NCBI GenBank assembly: GCA_047623825.1
Contig: JBLHOS010000012.1
Span: 1-48,467, forward strand
DNA length: 48,467 bases
Direction of reading: 5' to 3'
From: JBLHOS01 sp047623825
GTDB taxonomy: Bacteria; Pseudomonadota; Alphaproteobacteria; Rhodobacterales; Rhodobacteraceae
The position numbers were made by a program, and so were the translations under genes. This document shows positions 32,198 through 40,965 of the stretch, in pieces; position 1 is the first letter of the stretch; every line of letters starts with the position of its first letter. Under the pieces are notes generated by a model, which saw nothing but the letters and a program-made list of their open reading frames with translations, had not been told where the DNA came from and did no database searches.

Positions 32198-34489
32198 ATG
32201 GACGGTTACTTGGGAGGGCAGAAATTCAAATCTGGTCATAAAATCATGTCAAACTCGCCTAAAGTTTTACGCTCTTCGCCATCGCAAATCTTGCGGATCC
32301 AATCCCAAAAGCGGATCGACGTTCCCGTGCGGATTGAGCCGCCGCGACCATCGCCAAATGGTAGCGTCGGCCGGGACACCAAATCCGTCGATCTGCGTGA
32401 TCTTGCGCTGACATTATGGCGTGGAAAATGGCTGATACTCGCGGCTGTCGTACTGTCCATGACGGCCGCGGGGCTCTACACCAGTTTTGTTGCAACCCCA
32501 CTATACCGGGCCAGTGCTGTGGTCATGCTGGAGACGCGCGAAGAGCAAGTCGTAGACCTACAGGGCGTTATGTCCGGTCTTTCAGGCGACGCGGTCACGA
32601 TCAATTCTGAGGTTGAGGTACTGCGCTCTCGCGAGTTGTTGAGCCAGGTGGTTGAGCACTTGTCGTTGACCGAAGATCCGGAGTTCAACACGGCGTTGAT
32701 CGCGCCTGGTTGGGCGCAATCCGCGCAAGATTATGTGCGCGCGTGGTTGCGTGATCAGTTTGGATGGAGCCAGACCCAAACAGAGGCTCTGACATCATCG
32801 GAGCTGGGGACTGAGCAGACAATGACGCGAACGCTGAACCGGTTACTGCAACAGGTGGAAATTAGCGTGATCCCCCAAAGTGTCGTGTTTCGGATCATGG
32901 TTGAGACAACCTCTGCGACAAAATCCGCCGCGATCGCAAACGCCATCTCTGGGCATTACATTCTGGAACAGCTTGAAGTGAAGTTTGATGCAACCGAACA
33001 GGCGACCACGTGGTTGTCTGAACGCTTGTCAGGCCTGCAAAGTGAGCTGGAGCAGCGACAGTCAACGCTGGCCGAATTCTCATCAGGCAGTGAGCTTGTC
33101 AGCCCTGAGACGTTGGAAGCGTTGAACCGCCAGCTAAAGGATACGCGTGACCGATTGACTGAGATCGAGGTCGAGCAAGCCGAGCTGATTGATCGCCATG
33201 CCGAGTTGTCGGCTCTATGGGAAGATGATCGGGGTTTTACAGAAGTGGCAGAGGATCGGTTGCTTAGCCAGCTTATGGCGCGGCGCGTTCCAGTGGTTGA
33301 GAGCTCAGCAATGGCTGAAGAGATCGCAGCACGGATGCAAGCAGTTTTGGCGCAGGTCGATTCGGAGATCAGTCGTGCAGAGCTGCAGATTGCAGCCTTG
33401 GCGGCTGCCATCGCCCCGTTTGAACAGCAGATTGCCGTGCAATCGGCAGAATTGGTCACGTTGGAACAGTTGGAGCGAGAGGTCGCAGCATCAGACTTGA
33501 TTTATGAGACCTTCCTAAATCGGTTTCAGGAGACCAGCGTGCAGCAAGGTATTCAACAGGCCGACAGTCGGGTTTTGTCGCGGGCCGTTGTCCCGTTACT
33601 GGCTGCCAGCCCGCAGCGAAAACTGATGTTGACGCTTGCGGCAGGGCTTGGGTTATTGCTGGGGGCGGCTTGGGTCGTGCTGCGCGAAAACCTCAAGAAC
33701 ACTTACCGGACGGCTGAAGAGCTGGAGGCAGCAACAGGCCGATCTGTTCTGGGTCAGATCCCATTGGTGCCCGCCACCAAGCGTATGGGCGTATTGCGAT
33801 ACCTGGCCGAAAAGCCAGCGTCGCCAGCCGCAGAAGCAGTGCGAAATTTACGAACCTCACTGTTATTGTCGAACCCTGACCGCCCACCGCAAATCATCAT
33901 GTCGACCTCATCTTTGCCGGGCGAAGGAAAGACAACGCAATCGATTGCCTTGGCGCAGAACATGGCGGCAATGGGTAAACGGGTTTTGCTGATCGAAGGG
34001 GACGTCCGTCGCCAGGTTTTTGGGGCATATTTTCAGCTGCCTGCAGCTCGAGGGCTGCTGGCTGTCATCTCGGGTGAGGTCGTACTGGCAGACGCTGTTC
34101 AGTCTCACCCAACCCATGGCTTTGACATTCTTATGGGCGAACAGGGCAAGGTGAACCCGGCGGATGTGTTTGCATCGGCTAGGTTCGCCGCGCTGCTGGA
34201 AATGGCGCGGCGTAATTATGATTTTGTGATCATAGATACGCCTCCGGTTCTGGTCGTGCCTGATGCCCGTGTTATCGGCCAATTGGTCGATACCGTGATC
34301 TATGCAGTTCATTGGGACAAAACTCACCGCCATAGCGTGGCCGAGGGCTTGCGTCTGCTCGGGTCTGTCAATGTACCGGTCAGCGGAATGGTCCTAAGCC
34401 AGATTGACCCTGTGGGCATGAAGAAATATGGCTATGCCGCAACCTACGGAGCCTACGGCAAAGCCGCAGCCGCTTATTTGGAACAATAG
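32198..34489 (+). CDS. Wzz/BY-kinase: chain-length regulator with tyrosine autokinase, copy 1
   Basis: Up to 763 residues. After a basic Pro-rich leader, a Wzz domain begins with TM1 (LILAAVVLSMTAAGLYTSF), followed by a long periplasmic coiled coil rich in Glu/Gln, TM2 near residue 475, then the kinase: Walker A STSSLPGEGKTTQ (about 568-580), Walker A' LLIEGDVRRQ and Walker B FVIIDTPPVL. The Tyr-rich tail (KKYGYAATYGAYGKAAAAYL) is the autophosphorylation cluster. It regulates chain length and export of Wzy-type polysaccharides in the inner membrane. ATG 32246 (MSNSPKVL) is an alternative start; neither has a strong ribosome-binding site. Confidence 0.9.
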   Translation: MDGYLGGQKFKSGHKIMSNSPKVLRSSPSQILRIQSQKRIDVPVRIEPPRPSPNGSVGRDTKSVDLRDLALTLWRGKWLILAAVVLSMTAAGLYTSFVATPLYRASAVVMLETREEQVVDLQGVMSGLSGDAVTINSEVEVLRSRELLSQVVEHLSLTEDPEFNTALIAPGWAQSAQDYVRAWLRDQFGWSQTQTEALTSSELGTEQTMTRTLNRLLQQVEISVIPQSVVFRIMVETTSATKSAAIANAISGHYILEQLEVKFDATEQATTWLSERLSGLQSELEQRQSTLAEFSSGSELVSPETLEALNRQLKDTRDRLTEIEVEQAELIDRHAELSALWEDDRGFTEVAEDRLLSQLMARRVPVVESSAMAEEIAARMQAVLAQVDSEISRAELQIAALAAAIAPFEQQIAVQSAELVTLEQLEREVAASDLIYETFLNRFQETSVQQGIQQADSRVLSRAVVPLLAASPQRKLMLTLAAGLGLLLGAAWVVLRENLKNTYRTAEELEAATGRSVLGQIPLVPATKRMGVLRYLAEKPASPAAEAVRNLRTSLLLSNPDRPPQIIMSTSSLPGEGKTTQSIALAQNMAAMGKRVLLIEGDVRRQVFGAYFQLPAARGLLAVISGEVVLADAVQSHPTHGFDILMGEQGKVNPADVFASARFAALLEMARRNYDFVIIDTPPVLVVPDARVIGQLVDTVIYAVHWDKTHRHSVAEGLRLLGSVNVPVSGMVLSQIDPVGMKKYGYAATYGAYGKAAAAYLEQ

Positions 34490-34622
34490 GCCTTCGACCT
34501 TCAAAACATGTTGACCAGATAATATGGAAATTGAACTTTACCCACGCTTTCTATATTATAAACAACGAAACAGGCGGGCCTGCAGGCCTGCGGAGCCAGA
34601 GAAGCGACAAACAAGTCCCTTG

Positions 34623-35420
34623 ATGCAATTTCTCAACAGATTGAGGCAGTCAGCCACCCCCCGCTTTGGGGCGCAATCGAATGATAAATTTGTGGCACCT
34701 TACCCTTCAAGTGATGTCTACGTCGTTGGTGATGTCCATGGTCGAAGCGACCTTTTGGAAAAAATTCTGACCTTGATTGATCATGATATTGAGGTCACCA
34801 AACCGGTTGCCCCCCAAGTGGTTTTCGTTGGAGATTATATCGACCGGGGAGAGCACAGCGCAGAGGTCTTAGCCCGCCTTTGCAGTCTGGATGCCGAGCT
34901 TGTCGACAACCTGACGCTTTTGATGGGAAACCATGAAAAGATGCTCCTTGATTTTCTGGATGATCCGGCACGTTTTGGTGGACGTTGGTTGCGCAATGGT
35001 GGCCTGCAAACGCTGGCCAGTTTTGGTGTGCGTGGCGCCAATATCTCAGAATCCGCAGGGTCAGATGCTCTTTTGGATCTTGGTCATGCGTTACGAGACC
35101 GAATGGGTAAAACGCTGGAAAAATGGCTCCGCGCGCGGCCTCTAAATTGGCATAGCGGGAATGTCTGGGTGGTCCATGCCGCCGCCGACCCTGGTCGTGC
35201 CATGGAAGAGCAGAAATCTGCGACCTTGTTGTGGGGCGCGCCAGAGTTTAACAAACGGGTTCGTTCAGATGGTAATTGGGTCGTCCATGGACACACGATT
35301 GTCGATCAACCAGGGGCCGTGCACGGCCGGATATCGGTTGATACCGGTGCAGTCTTTACCGGACATCTGACTGCGGCTGCGATCCGAACAACGGGTGAGA
35401 TCACCTTTTTGCAAACCTGA
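34623..35420 (+). CDS. PP1-like serine/threonine metallophosphatase
   Basis: About 265 residues from MQFLNRLRQ (an in-frame ATG at 34524 would add 33 basic residues; neither start has a clear ribosome-binding site). The metallophosphoesterase signature is complete: VGDVHGR, VGDYIDRG, MGNHE, the histidine of WVVHAA and VVHGHT. Small bacterial PP1 relatives (PrpA/PrpB) dephosphorylate Ser/Thr/Tyr. The gene lies directly behind the BY-kinase and faces the second BY-kinase, so reversing kinase phosphorylation is a reasonable guess in place of the usual low-molecular-weight Wzb or PHP phosphatase, neither of which is seen here. Confidence 0.85.
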   Translation: MQFLNRLRQSATPRFGAQSNDKFVAPYPSSDVYVVGDVHGRSDLLEKILTLIDHDIEVTKPVAPQVVFVGDYIDRGEHSAEVLARLCSLDAELVDNLTLLMGNHEKMLLDFLDDPARFGGRWLRNGGLQTLASFGVRGANISESAGSDALLDLGHALRDRMGKTLEKWLRARPLNWHSGNVWVVHAAADPGRAMEEQKSATLLWGAPEFNKRVRSDGNWVVHGHTIVDQPGAVHGRISVDTGAVFTGHLTAAAIRTTGEITFLQT

Positions 35421-35429
35421 AGTCGTAAT

Positions 35430-37565
35430 CTAGGCCTGCGCAGTTTGATACTCACTGTATGCAGCGCTACGCGCATGCCTTGTTTTTTGTTGTTGATTGA
35501 GCAGGCTGAGGATCGGCGTCTTGGGCCGTACAGCCTGTCGGATCTCAATCAGGGCGGTGCGCAGATCTAGTGGTGCAGTGTGACCGTAACGCACGACCAT
35601 GACCACACTGTCGGCATAATGTGCAAGATATCTGGCATCAACGACGGGCCCCAGCGGTGGACTGTCTATAATCACCACATCCATAGTTTCACGTGCGTCG
35701 TGAATCACCCTTTTAAATCGATCGGAGGCCAAAAACTGGTCCGTTGGTAGATCACTGGGCGCGCGACCCAGTATAACTTCGGCCTCCCCATGCGGATCTT
35801 GCGCGTAAAAATCGCCAATGACATTCTCGACGCCCGGCTCTGCGTTTAAATACTCTAGGAAACCAGACGTGGTTGTGAGCCCTAGGTGGGACTGCAGCTG
35901 GGGCCGGCGCAGATCGCCGTCGATCAGCAACGTCTTTTTGCCCGACAATGCGTAGGTGCGGGCAAGCGCTAATGCTGTTGAGGTTTTCCCCTCGGCTGGA
36001 TTTGGGGATGTGATCAGGATCACCTGCGCCATGGTGCGTTGCCCACTATGTTGCTGAAACCAGATCTGATCCAACGTTGAACGCAATTTTCGGACTGACT
36101 CAGAATAATATGACAGCGGGGCCGATACGACCTGATCTGCAACGGATAGGTGACCAGCGATCAGTTGGATTGCCGGCAACGTAGCGGTTAACTCAGCCCG
36201 CGAAATGCCAGCCAGCTGTGATGTCGATGTAATCCCGCCGCGATAGGTCTCATTCAGGAATGCAAGGCCAAGCGCCAGCAGGCCAGAGCCTAGAACCGAC
36301 AGCATCAAAAGTAGACGCGCGTTCGGGGATCGCGGTGAGATCGGCGGCAAAGCCTCAGACACAATTCTGCTGTCGGCGATCTGAACTGCGGCGGCGGCTT
36401 CAACCTCTCGCAGGCGCAAAAGAAGTGACTGATACTGACTGCGCGCGATGCTGGCTTCTTGCTGTAGGACAAATACATTGGCAGCCGTGGTGGAGGACAT
36501 TTCTTGTTGCAGCAATTCAGCTCGGATTGCCCGCCGATACTGGTCCATCTCACGGTCCATATTTGAGACGTCGCGGTCCAATTGGGTCAGTGACGTGTAG
36601 GCACGCTCCTCAAGATCTGTGTCTAATTGGGCAAGCTCCGACCGAAGATCGAAGGCCTCAGTCGTTTCGCCGGCGGTCTGATCAAGATCCAGCGATAGCC
36701 GCGACCTTTGTTGTGCGAGACTTGCCAATGCTTGATCCCCAAGGCGATCTGCGAGACTCTGCCATTCCTGACTGACGATCGCCATGCGGGCCTGCTGAAT
36801 GTCAGCGGTGGCTATCGATCGGGTGGCCGAGACGCGCGTAAGTTCAGCACGCAATTGGGCCACATCCGCCGAGCCACTCTCTTGTTCCAACCGGATGAGA
36901 TTATCATTAATAAAACGGTCCAACGCTTCTTCTGAGCTGGCTAGACCAAGTTGGGCCTGATCGATTTGCCCGCGCAGGATGTCGCGCGCGGCGAGGATTG
37001 CTCTCACCTTACTAATAACTTGCCGGTCCAGATAGGTTTGCGCCATGGTATTGGCCAGATCGGCAGCGCGGTCAGGCGTTTCAGCGGTCACACTGACAGA
37101 GATCAAGTAGGTGATCCCTTGCCGCCTGATATCACGCGCCGCCAGAAACCGGTGCAGGACTGCGTTCAAAAGGGTGGCGCCGTCGCGTGGTTCTCCGGGC
37201 ATGATCCCGACCCTGAGCAACAACTGTTCGGATAATGATATCTGTGGGCCAAATTCTGGATCAGCCACAAGATTTGCAGCTTCGACAGCGGCCAACGCCA
37301 TTGCTTGAGATCGCAAAATCTCAACCTCACTTTCGATCAAGGCGTTTTCGGCGGAGCTGGGCAAAGCGTTTGTCGGGCGGCTTTCCAGAAGACCATGGCG
37401 GTTTGTATCAACCAAGATGAGCGCAGAGGATTGATAAAGCGGTGTTTCCAGAAAAAGGTAGCCAACAGTCAGGCCGACACCAATACAAACGGTCGCCGCA
37501 ATCAATCGGAACTGACGCCGAAGACTGGACAGCAGATAGGCCAAAGAAATGTCAGTGTCTTGCAT
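35430..37565 (-). CDS. Wzz/BY-kinase: chain-length regulator with tyrosine autokinase, copy 2
   Basis: 711 residues from MQDTDISLAYLL. TM1 is near residues 18-38, a periplasmic coiled-coil region follows, TM2 is near residue 420, and the kinase domain has Walker A TSPNPAEGKTSTAL (about 515), Walker A' LLIDGDLRRPQ and Walker B VVIIDSPPLGPV. The C-terminus has only two clustered tyrosines (SAAYSEYQ), fewer than copy 1. The start overlaps the end of the polymerase-like gene by 14 bases, pairing this Wzz with that polymerase. The two BY-kinases differ clearly in sequence, so they are not a recent duplication. Confidence 0.9.
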   Translation of the reverse strand: MQDTDISLAYLLSSLRRQFRLIAATVCIGVGLTVGYLFLETPLYQSSALILVDTNRHGLLESRPTNALPSSAENALIESEVEILRSQAMALAAVEAANLVADPEFGPQISLSEQLLLRVGIMPGEPRDGATLLNAVLHRFLAARDIRRQGITYLISVSVTAETPDRAADLANTMAQTYLDRQVISKVRAILAARDILRGQIDQAQLGLASSEEALDRFINDNLIRLEQESGSADVAQLRAELTRVSATRSIATADIQQARMAIVSQEWQSLADRLGDQALASLAQQRSRLSLDLDQTAGETTEAFDLRSELAQLDTDLEERAYTSLTQLDRDVSNMDREMDQYRRAIRAELLQQEMSSTTAANVFVLQQEASIARSQYQSLLLRLREVEAAAAVQIADSRIVSEALPPISPRSPNARLLLMLSVLGSGLLALGLAFLNETYRGGITSTSQLAGISRAELTATLPAIQLIAGHLSVADQVVSAPLSYYSESVRKLRSTLDQIWFQQHSGQRTMAQVILITSPNPAEGKTSTALALARTYALSGKKTLLIDGDLRRPQLQSHLGLTTTSGFLEYLNAEPGVENVIGDFYAQDPHGEAEVILGRAPSDLPTDQFLASDRFKRVIHDARETMDVVIIDSPPLGPVVDARYLAHYADSVVMVVRYGHTAPLDLRTALIEIRQAVRPKTPILSLLNQQQKTRHARSAAYSEYQTAQA

Positions 37566-38913
37566 GGAAACCCCGGATTTGTGTTGGCTGAGCCGCCGCA
37601 ATCCCCAAGACAAAGACCAGCAGATAGGCATTGGCCGGCATCTCGAGACTGAAATCAACAAGGGCATGGCAAGCAACCAAAGCCAAAATGCCCAAGGCAG
37701 CTGCCGACCAAGGCTCACGCCTGACTTCTGTGCGTTGAACCTGGTGCAATCGCCGCCACGTTAGCGCGCCGATGGCCACAGGAATGGTGCCCGCAAAGAC
37801 ACCATACTCAACCCAATTTCCAAGATAGGTCGAATGGGCATGATCCCAGGTCAGGTGATTGGGTAATTCAGGTGATTGGTAGGCTGTGAACGCAGTTGCA
37901 AAGCTCTCAGCGCCAAATCCCAACCATGGGCGATCCGCGATCATTGGCAGAATGTCCGCATAAAGTGTCATCCGATCAATCGGCGCGCCCGAAAGGCTGG
38001 CAAACCGCAAAAGCACACCGTTGGCAGCGCCAGCTGCGGCCAAAATAACAACTAAGATCAGCCCAGTCAGCAACAGGCGGTTGCGAGGTCTGGCAGGTCT
38101 TGATCCCATTGGGGCAGTGAATGTCAGATAGACGCCAACGCCAATGAGTGTCGAAAGGCAGCCCATCCGCGACTGGGTCGCCAAAAGGGTTAATACAATC
38201 AGGCCGATGGCCACAGCATATGCGCCGCATTCCAAAAGTGCGCTGCGGTGGTTTATCGAAGCCTTTGGACGATAAGAGGAGGAGGTGATGGCGATGCCGA
38301 GAATGATCCCAATCCCCAAAAACGTTGCAAAGGAGTTGCGGTTCACAAAGGTCCCGGTTGCCACCCCCAGATAAGATGTTTTGACAAAGAAGATGGGATC
38401 GTCTGCCAGCAGGGTAAGCGAAATCATCGCCCAAATGGCGTGGGTCAAAATGCCTAGAAACACGATCCAGATCAGAGGTCGCGGGCTGACTAGCCGCAGC
38501 GCCGTTTGGAATATCAGATAGGCGAAGGCGCCGATCCCGATTAGCCGAAGTATCACCAAAGCAGAGGCCGCTGGCATGATGCTTTGCAGCGTTGGGAGGG
38601 GCAGAAGTTGTAGACAAATCGTAAACGGCATAACGGTGCCGAGGACAAACACACGGTTCATCCAGCGTCCAGCGTCCAGATCGGTTGGGCGCTGATGGGC
38701 AATCATCAGGTGAAATGCGGCCAACATCATGAAGATGGCTGAGAGGCCCAGCCAAAAGACGGGACGATTGCTGGCCAGCGGGATAGGCGCCAACACCACC
38801 AAAAATGCAAGGAACGGCCCCATGAATTCGCGCCCTCTTGCCCATTCCTTTATGCGTAGATGAAATCGGGTCTCGTGGCGGGACAATGATGGCGACAAGG
38901 TATTGGTGTTCAT
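37552..38913 (-). CDS. O-antigen ligase/polymerase family membrane protein, copy 2
   Basis: 453 residues with about 11 spans. The diagnostic segment is RPWLGFGAESFATAF with TWDHAHSTYLGNWVEYGVF (near residues 330-365), the His-containing loop of the Wzy_C/O-antigen ligase family. It would polymerise repeat units in the periplasm. It starts in the stop of the upstream gene (ATGA) and its end overlaps the BY-kinase, giving a tight Wzy-Wzz module. A second protein of the same family lies at 23258-24556. Confidence 0.85.
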   Translation of the reverse strand: MNTNTLSPSLSRHETRFHLRIKEWARGREFMGPFLAFLVVLAPIPLASNRPVFWLGLSAIFMMLAAFHLMIAHQRPTDLDAGRWMNRVFVLGTVMPFTICLQLLPLPTLQSIMPAASALVILRLIGIGAFAYLIFQTALRLVSPRPLIWIVFLGILTHAIWAMISLTLLADDPIFFVKTSYLGVATGTFVNRNSFATFLGIGIILGIAITSSSYRPKASINHRSALLECGAYAVAIGLIVLTLLATQSRMGCLSTLIGVGVYLTFTAPMGSRPARPRNRLLLTGLILVVILAAAGAANGVLLRFASLSGAPIDRMTLYADILPMIADRPWLGFGAESFATAFTAYQSPELPNHLTWDHAHSTYLGNWVEYGVFAGTIPVAIGALTWRRLHQVQRTEVRREPWSAAALGILALVACHALVDFSLEMPANAYLLVFVLGIAAAQPTQIRGFHARH

Positions 38914-39626
38914 GCCGCCTCCGCCAAATGGATCTGATAGGCAAAAAGAAAACGGCGCTGATACGCCGGGGGTAACGCCTCGATCACCTGAATGAGGCCT
39001 TCAGTGGCGTTTGGGGTTCGCCTGAGCTGATCGCTCAGAAACGTAGCACCTTGGCGGTGGCGTAAGACGCGCTCTATGTCTTGGGTCAGCAATTGGGCCG
39101 TCGGTGCATCAAGGCCCTGTAAATTGGGCAGCGTAAGCGTAATACGCCGTTCGGCCAACCAACTTGGTTCCGGTGCATGGGTCGCGCTGGCCAAAATATG
39201 GGGCTGGGCCGCGTGGTACCCGTCCAAGATTGACGCGGTGCGGGCTGCCACCAAATGCGCCAACGAAGATCGTGGGTATTGAGCTATAGCCTGTTTGGCC
39301 AAATCGCGGCAGGCGATTGCTGCATGTTCTTGTCGCGACGCGGGTTGCAGGCGTTGATAGATATGGCCGGACAACGCGCGGTCGCAGCTGCGCAGAACCA
39401 ATGTGGCTCCATGATTTGAACGTGGTAAGTTGATGGGTGCGCCGGTTGCGAACTGATCAAAAAGTGCGGATGGAACAAGCGTGTTGAGGCGCATTGCAGC
39501 CCGCTCAACAGGGACCATCCCCAAAGCGACGACAGAGGCGAGGACCAAGCCGATCGCAACAACGACACGGGCCATTTTCTGTGTTGGTGTGTCCGATTGG
39601 GCCGTCGATTGGTTGTGTTTTTTCAT
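38910..39626 (-). CDS. Membrane-anchored hypothetical protein of the EPS cluster
   Basis: 238 residues with a polar N-terminus, one hydrophobic segment (VVVAIGLVLASVVALGMV) and a periplasmic helical region (RDLAKQAIAQYPRSSLAHLVAARTA and similar) with tetratricopeptide-like spacing of small and aromatic residues. I do not recognise the family. It heads the operon with the polymerase and BY-kinase (ATGA overlap with the polymerase), so a role in chain assembly or export is plausible. A TTAA-N7-TTAA box sits 24 bases upstream of its start. Confidence 0.6.
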   Translation of the reverse strand: MKKHNQSTAQSDTPTQKMARVVVAIGLVLASVVALGMVPVERAAMRLNTLVPSALFDQFATGAPINLPRSNHGATLVLRSCDRALSGHIYQRLQPASRQEHAAIACRDLAKQAIAQYPRSSLAHLVAARTASILDGYHAAQPHILASATHAPEPSWLAERRITLTLPNLQGLDAPTAQLLTQDIERVLRHRQGATFLSDQLRRTPNATEGLIQVIEALPPAYQRRFLFAYQIHLAEAA

Positions 39627-39649
39627 GCCCTGACATCGCCGGAAAATGA

Positions 39650-39664
39650 TTAATGTCGCGTTAA
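39650..39664. promoter_or_regulatory. Perfect TTAA-N7-TTAA box (CtrA-type site)
   Basis: TTAA (39650-39653), TGTCGCG, TTAA (39661-39664). This is the core of the alphaproteobacterial CtrA site TTAA-N7-TTAAC, though the final C is T here. It lies 24 bases upstream of the 38910-39626 gene and 143 bases upstream of the small secreted protein gene. A separate inverted repeat, GTTAAG-N8-CTTAAC, is at 39745-39764. Confidence 0.5.
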
Positions 39665-39744
39665 TCCGGGCTTGCGGGGGTAATCTATGTCTGGGCTGCT
39701 GCCGACTCGTCCGATCCGTTCCGCCCGCGTTTCGTAGACAATTT

Positions 39745-39764
39745 GTTAAGTTTTGTTGCTTAAC
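39745..39764. repeat. Inverted repeat GTTAAG-N8-CTTAAC
   Basis: A perfect 6-bp dyad, GTTAAG at 39745-39750 and CTTAAC at 39759-39764, lies 42 bases before the small secreted protein gene. It is positioned where an operator or promoter element would be. No regulator is assigned. Confidence 0.4.
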
Positions 39765-39806
39765 CGTTGCGGAGCTTTTGGGATGTAGCTTTAAAAGGAG
39801 CCTAAG

Positions 39807-40220
39807 ATGCGCAAGTTAGTTTACGGTGTGATCCTGGGATTTGTGCCCTTTGTCCCTATAGCCGGATCAGCACAGACCGTTGTTTTCGACGCGGTAGAAG
39901 TAAGCGAAGGCTGCTCGCAGGACGCACAATCGTGTCAAGTTGCAATCCAGACTGCCCTTGCCGCGATCGGGTCGGCAGGCGGACTGACACCGCTAGAAGC
40001 CGCATCTCAAATAGGAAGTCTAGCTGCTATAGCTGTGGATGCTGCCCAAGCCGCCCCGATGCTAGAGCTATCGGGGATTGCCAACGCGATCGAAACGATT
40101 GCGTCTGCCACACACGATCCTGCGCAAGCAAATGCAATCATTGAGGTCGCCGCGTTGGTTGCGAGTGGAAGTGCTGGAACCATCTCAGTAACTGAACCCG
40201 TGGCCGCCAGCCCGGGTTAG
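39807..40220 (+). CDS. Small secreted Ala-rich hypothetical protein
   Basis: 137 residues with a clear signal peptide (MRKLVYGVILGFVPFVPIAG, cleavage after SAQ or SA). The mature part has one Cys-x5-Cys pair (EGCSQDAQSCQ) and then Ala/Ile-rich helices with the repeated pattern IGSAGG / IGSLAAIA / IETIASA, ending in TEPVAASPG. The ribosome-binding site AAAGGAG is strong, so the product is likely abundant. I do not recognise the family. It stands alone between EPS operons in a CtrA-boxed intergenic region and may be a periplasmic or exported accessory of the polysaccharide. Confidence 0.7.
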   Translation: MRKLVYGVILGFVPFVPIAGSAQTVVFDAVEVSEGCSQDAQSCQVAIQTALAAIGSAGGLTPLEAASQIGSLAAIAVDAAQAAPMLELSGIANAIETIASATHDPAQANAIIEVAALVASGSAGTISVTEPVAASPG

Positions 40221-40236
40221 GCCAATGGGGTAGTAT

Positions 40237-40713
40237 TCAGCATTCACGGATCCCTATCCTAATCAAATCGGCCCCTGTTAAAATATGTATTCCGGTGGTC
40301 ACATGACGACCGGTTTGCAAATACCATTCCCGCAGCGGAGCAGGGTAGTGATCTGCCATTACCAGTGACCAATGTTCAAACGCTTCTGGCACCAAACCGA
40401 TCCCGTAGATGGCTGAACTAGGCCCGTGGAAGCCAAACTGGGTTCGTCGAGCGACGCAGGTTTGGGGCAACGCCAGATAAAGTGTGCAGGCAGACGCGCA
40501 GAACCTGCCTGTGATTTCAATTGGAACATTTCGACTGCTAAGATGCTCTATCAGTGAAACCCTTTCGCGCAGGGGGCCGCCCGGATCATCAAGGATGATG
40601 ATTGGATCTGGCTGTGCCTGCGCTGGGTTGACCATAGCCAAGTCTGAGAGCCACAGCCCCCAAACAACAAAACTGAATAAAAGAAAGTGTCTCTGCCCCA
40701 AATTGCGTCCCAC
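40237..40713 (-). CDS. ClpP/crotonase-fold periplasmic hypothetical protein
   Basis: About 158 residues from a GTG at 40713, the start that gives a sensible signal peptide (VGRNLGQRHFLLFSFVVWGL and onward, ending NPAQA). A TTG at 40875 would give 212 residues but bury the signal, and no start has a good ribosome-binding site. The domain shows LDDPGGPLRERVSLIEHL, then FCASACTLYLAL with the serine of a ClpP-type nucleophile elbow, and FGFHGPSS with the histidine. This arrangement is typical of an uncharacterised Rhodobacterales family related to ClpP-like proteases. Substrate unknown. It is convergent with the small secreted protein gene. Confidence 0.6.
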   Translation of the reverse strand: MGRNLGQRHFLLFSFVVWGLWLSDLAMVNPAQAQPDPIIILDDPGGPLRERVSLIEHLSSRNVPIEITGRFCASACTLYLALPQTCVARRTQFGFHGPSSAIYGIGLVPEAFEHWSLVMADHYPAPLREWYLQTGRHVTTGIHILTGADLIRIGIREC

Positions 40714-40908
40714 GCACCAAAAAAGGGCCGCGTCTTGCGGACCGTTTCCATAATTTTCCCTCAAGATTGAAAAGCACCAAACGTTTTGTCTGGAAAAGAA
40801 CGCCTCGTGGCGTCTGCGCCCAATTTGAGGGGCAGAAATGAAGATTTTCTTGTGGTTCAGGACTGACTTATGCAAGCTTTTCGAATGATTTTCGTTAATT
40901 ATTCAGAT

Positions 40909-40931
40909 GAACAAAAACGTTAACTTTGTTC
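40909..40931. repeat. Inverted repeat GAACAAA-N9-TTTGTTC
   Basis: A perfect 7-bp dyad at 40909-40915 and 40925-40931. The 9-base centre is AACGTTAAC. It lies about 107 bases before the second sugar transferase. Candidate operator; regulator unknown. Confidence 0.45.
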
Positions 40932-40965
40932 AGTACACCATTCGAATTTTACTCAAATCCTGAAT

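Noticed and set aside
34570..34590. GCAGGCCTGC palindrome after the first BY-kinase as a terminator
   Set aside because: The stem is only five base pairs each side with no loop and no T-run, and it lies in a possible N-terminal extension of the phosphatase.
37976..38944. Minus-strand open frame of 322 codons
   Set aside because: It shares the strand but not the frame of the O-antigen-ligase-like gene, which has membrane spans and the family His loop; this frame is Pro/Arg/His-rich and featureless.
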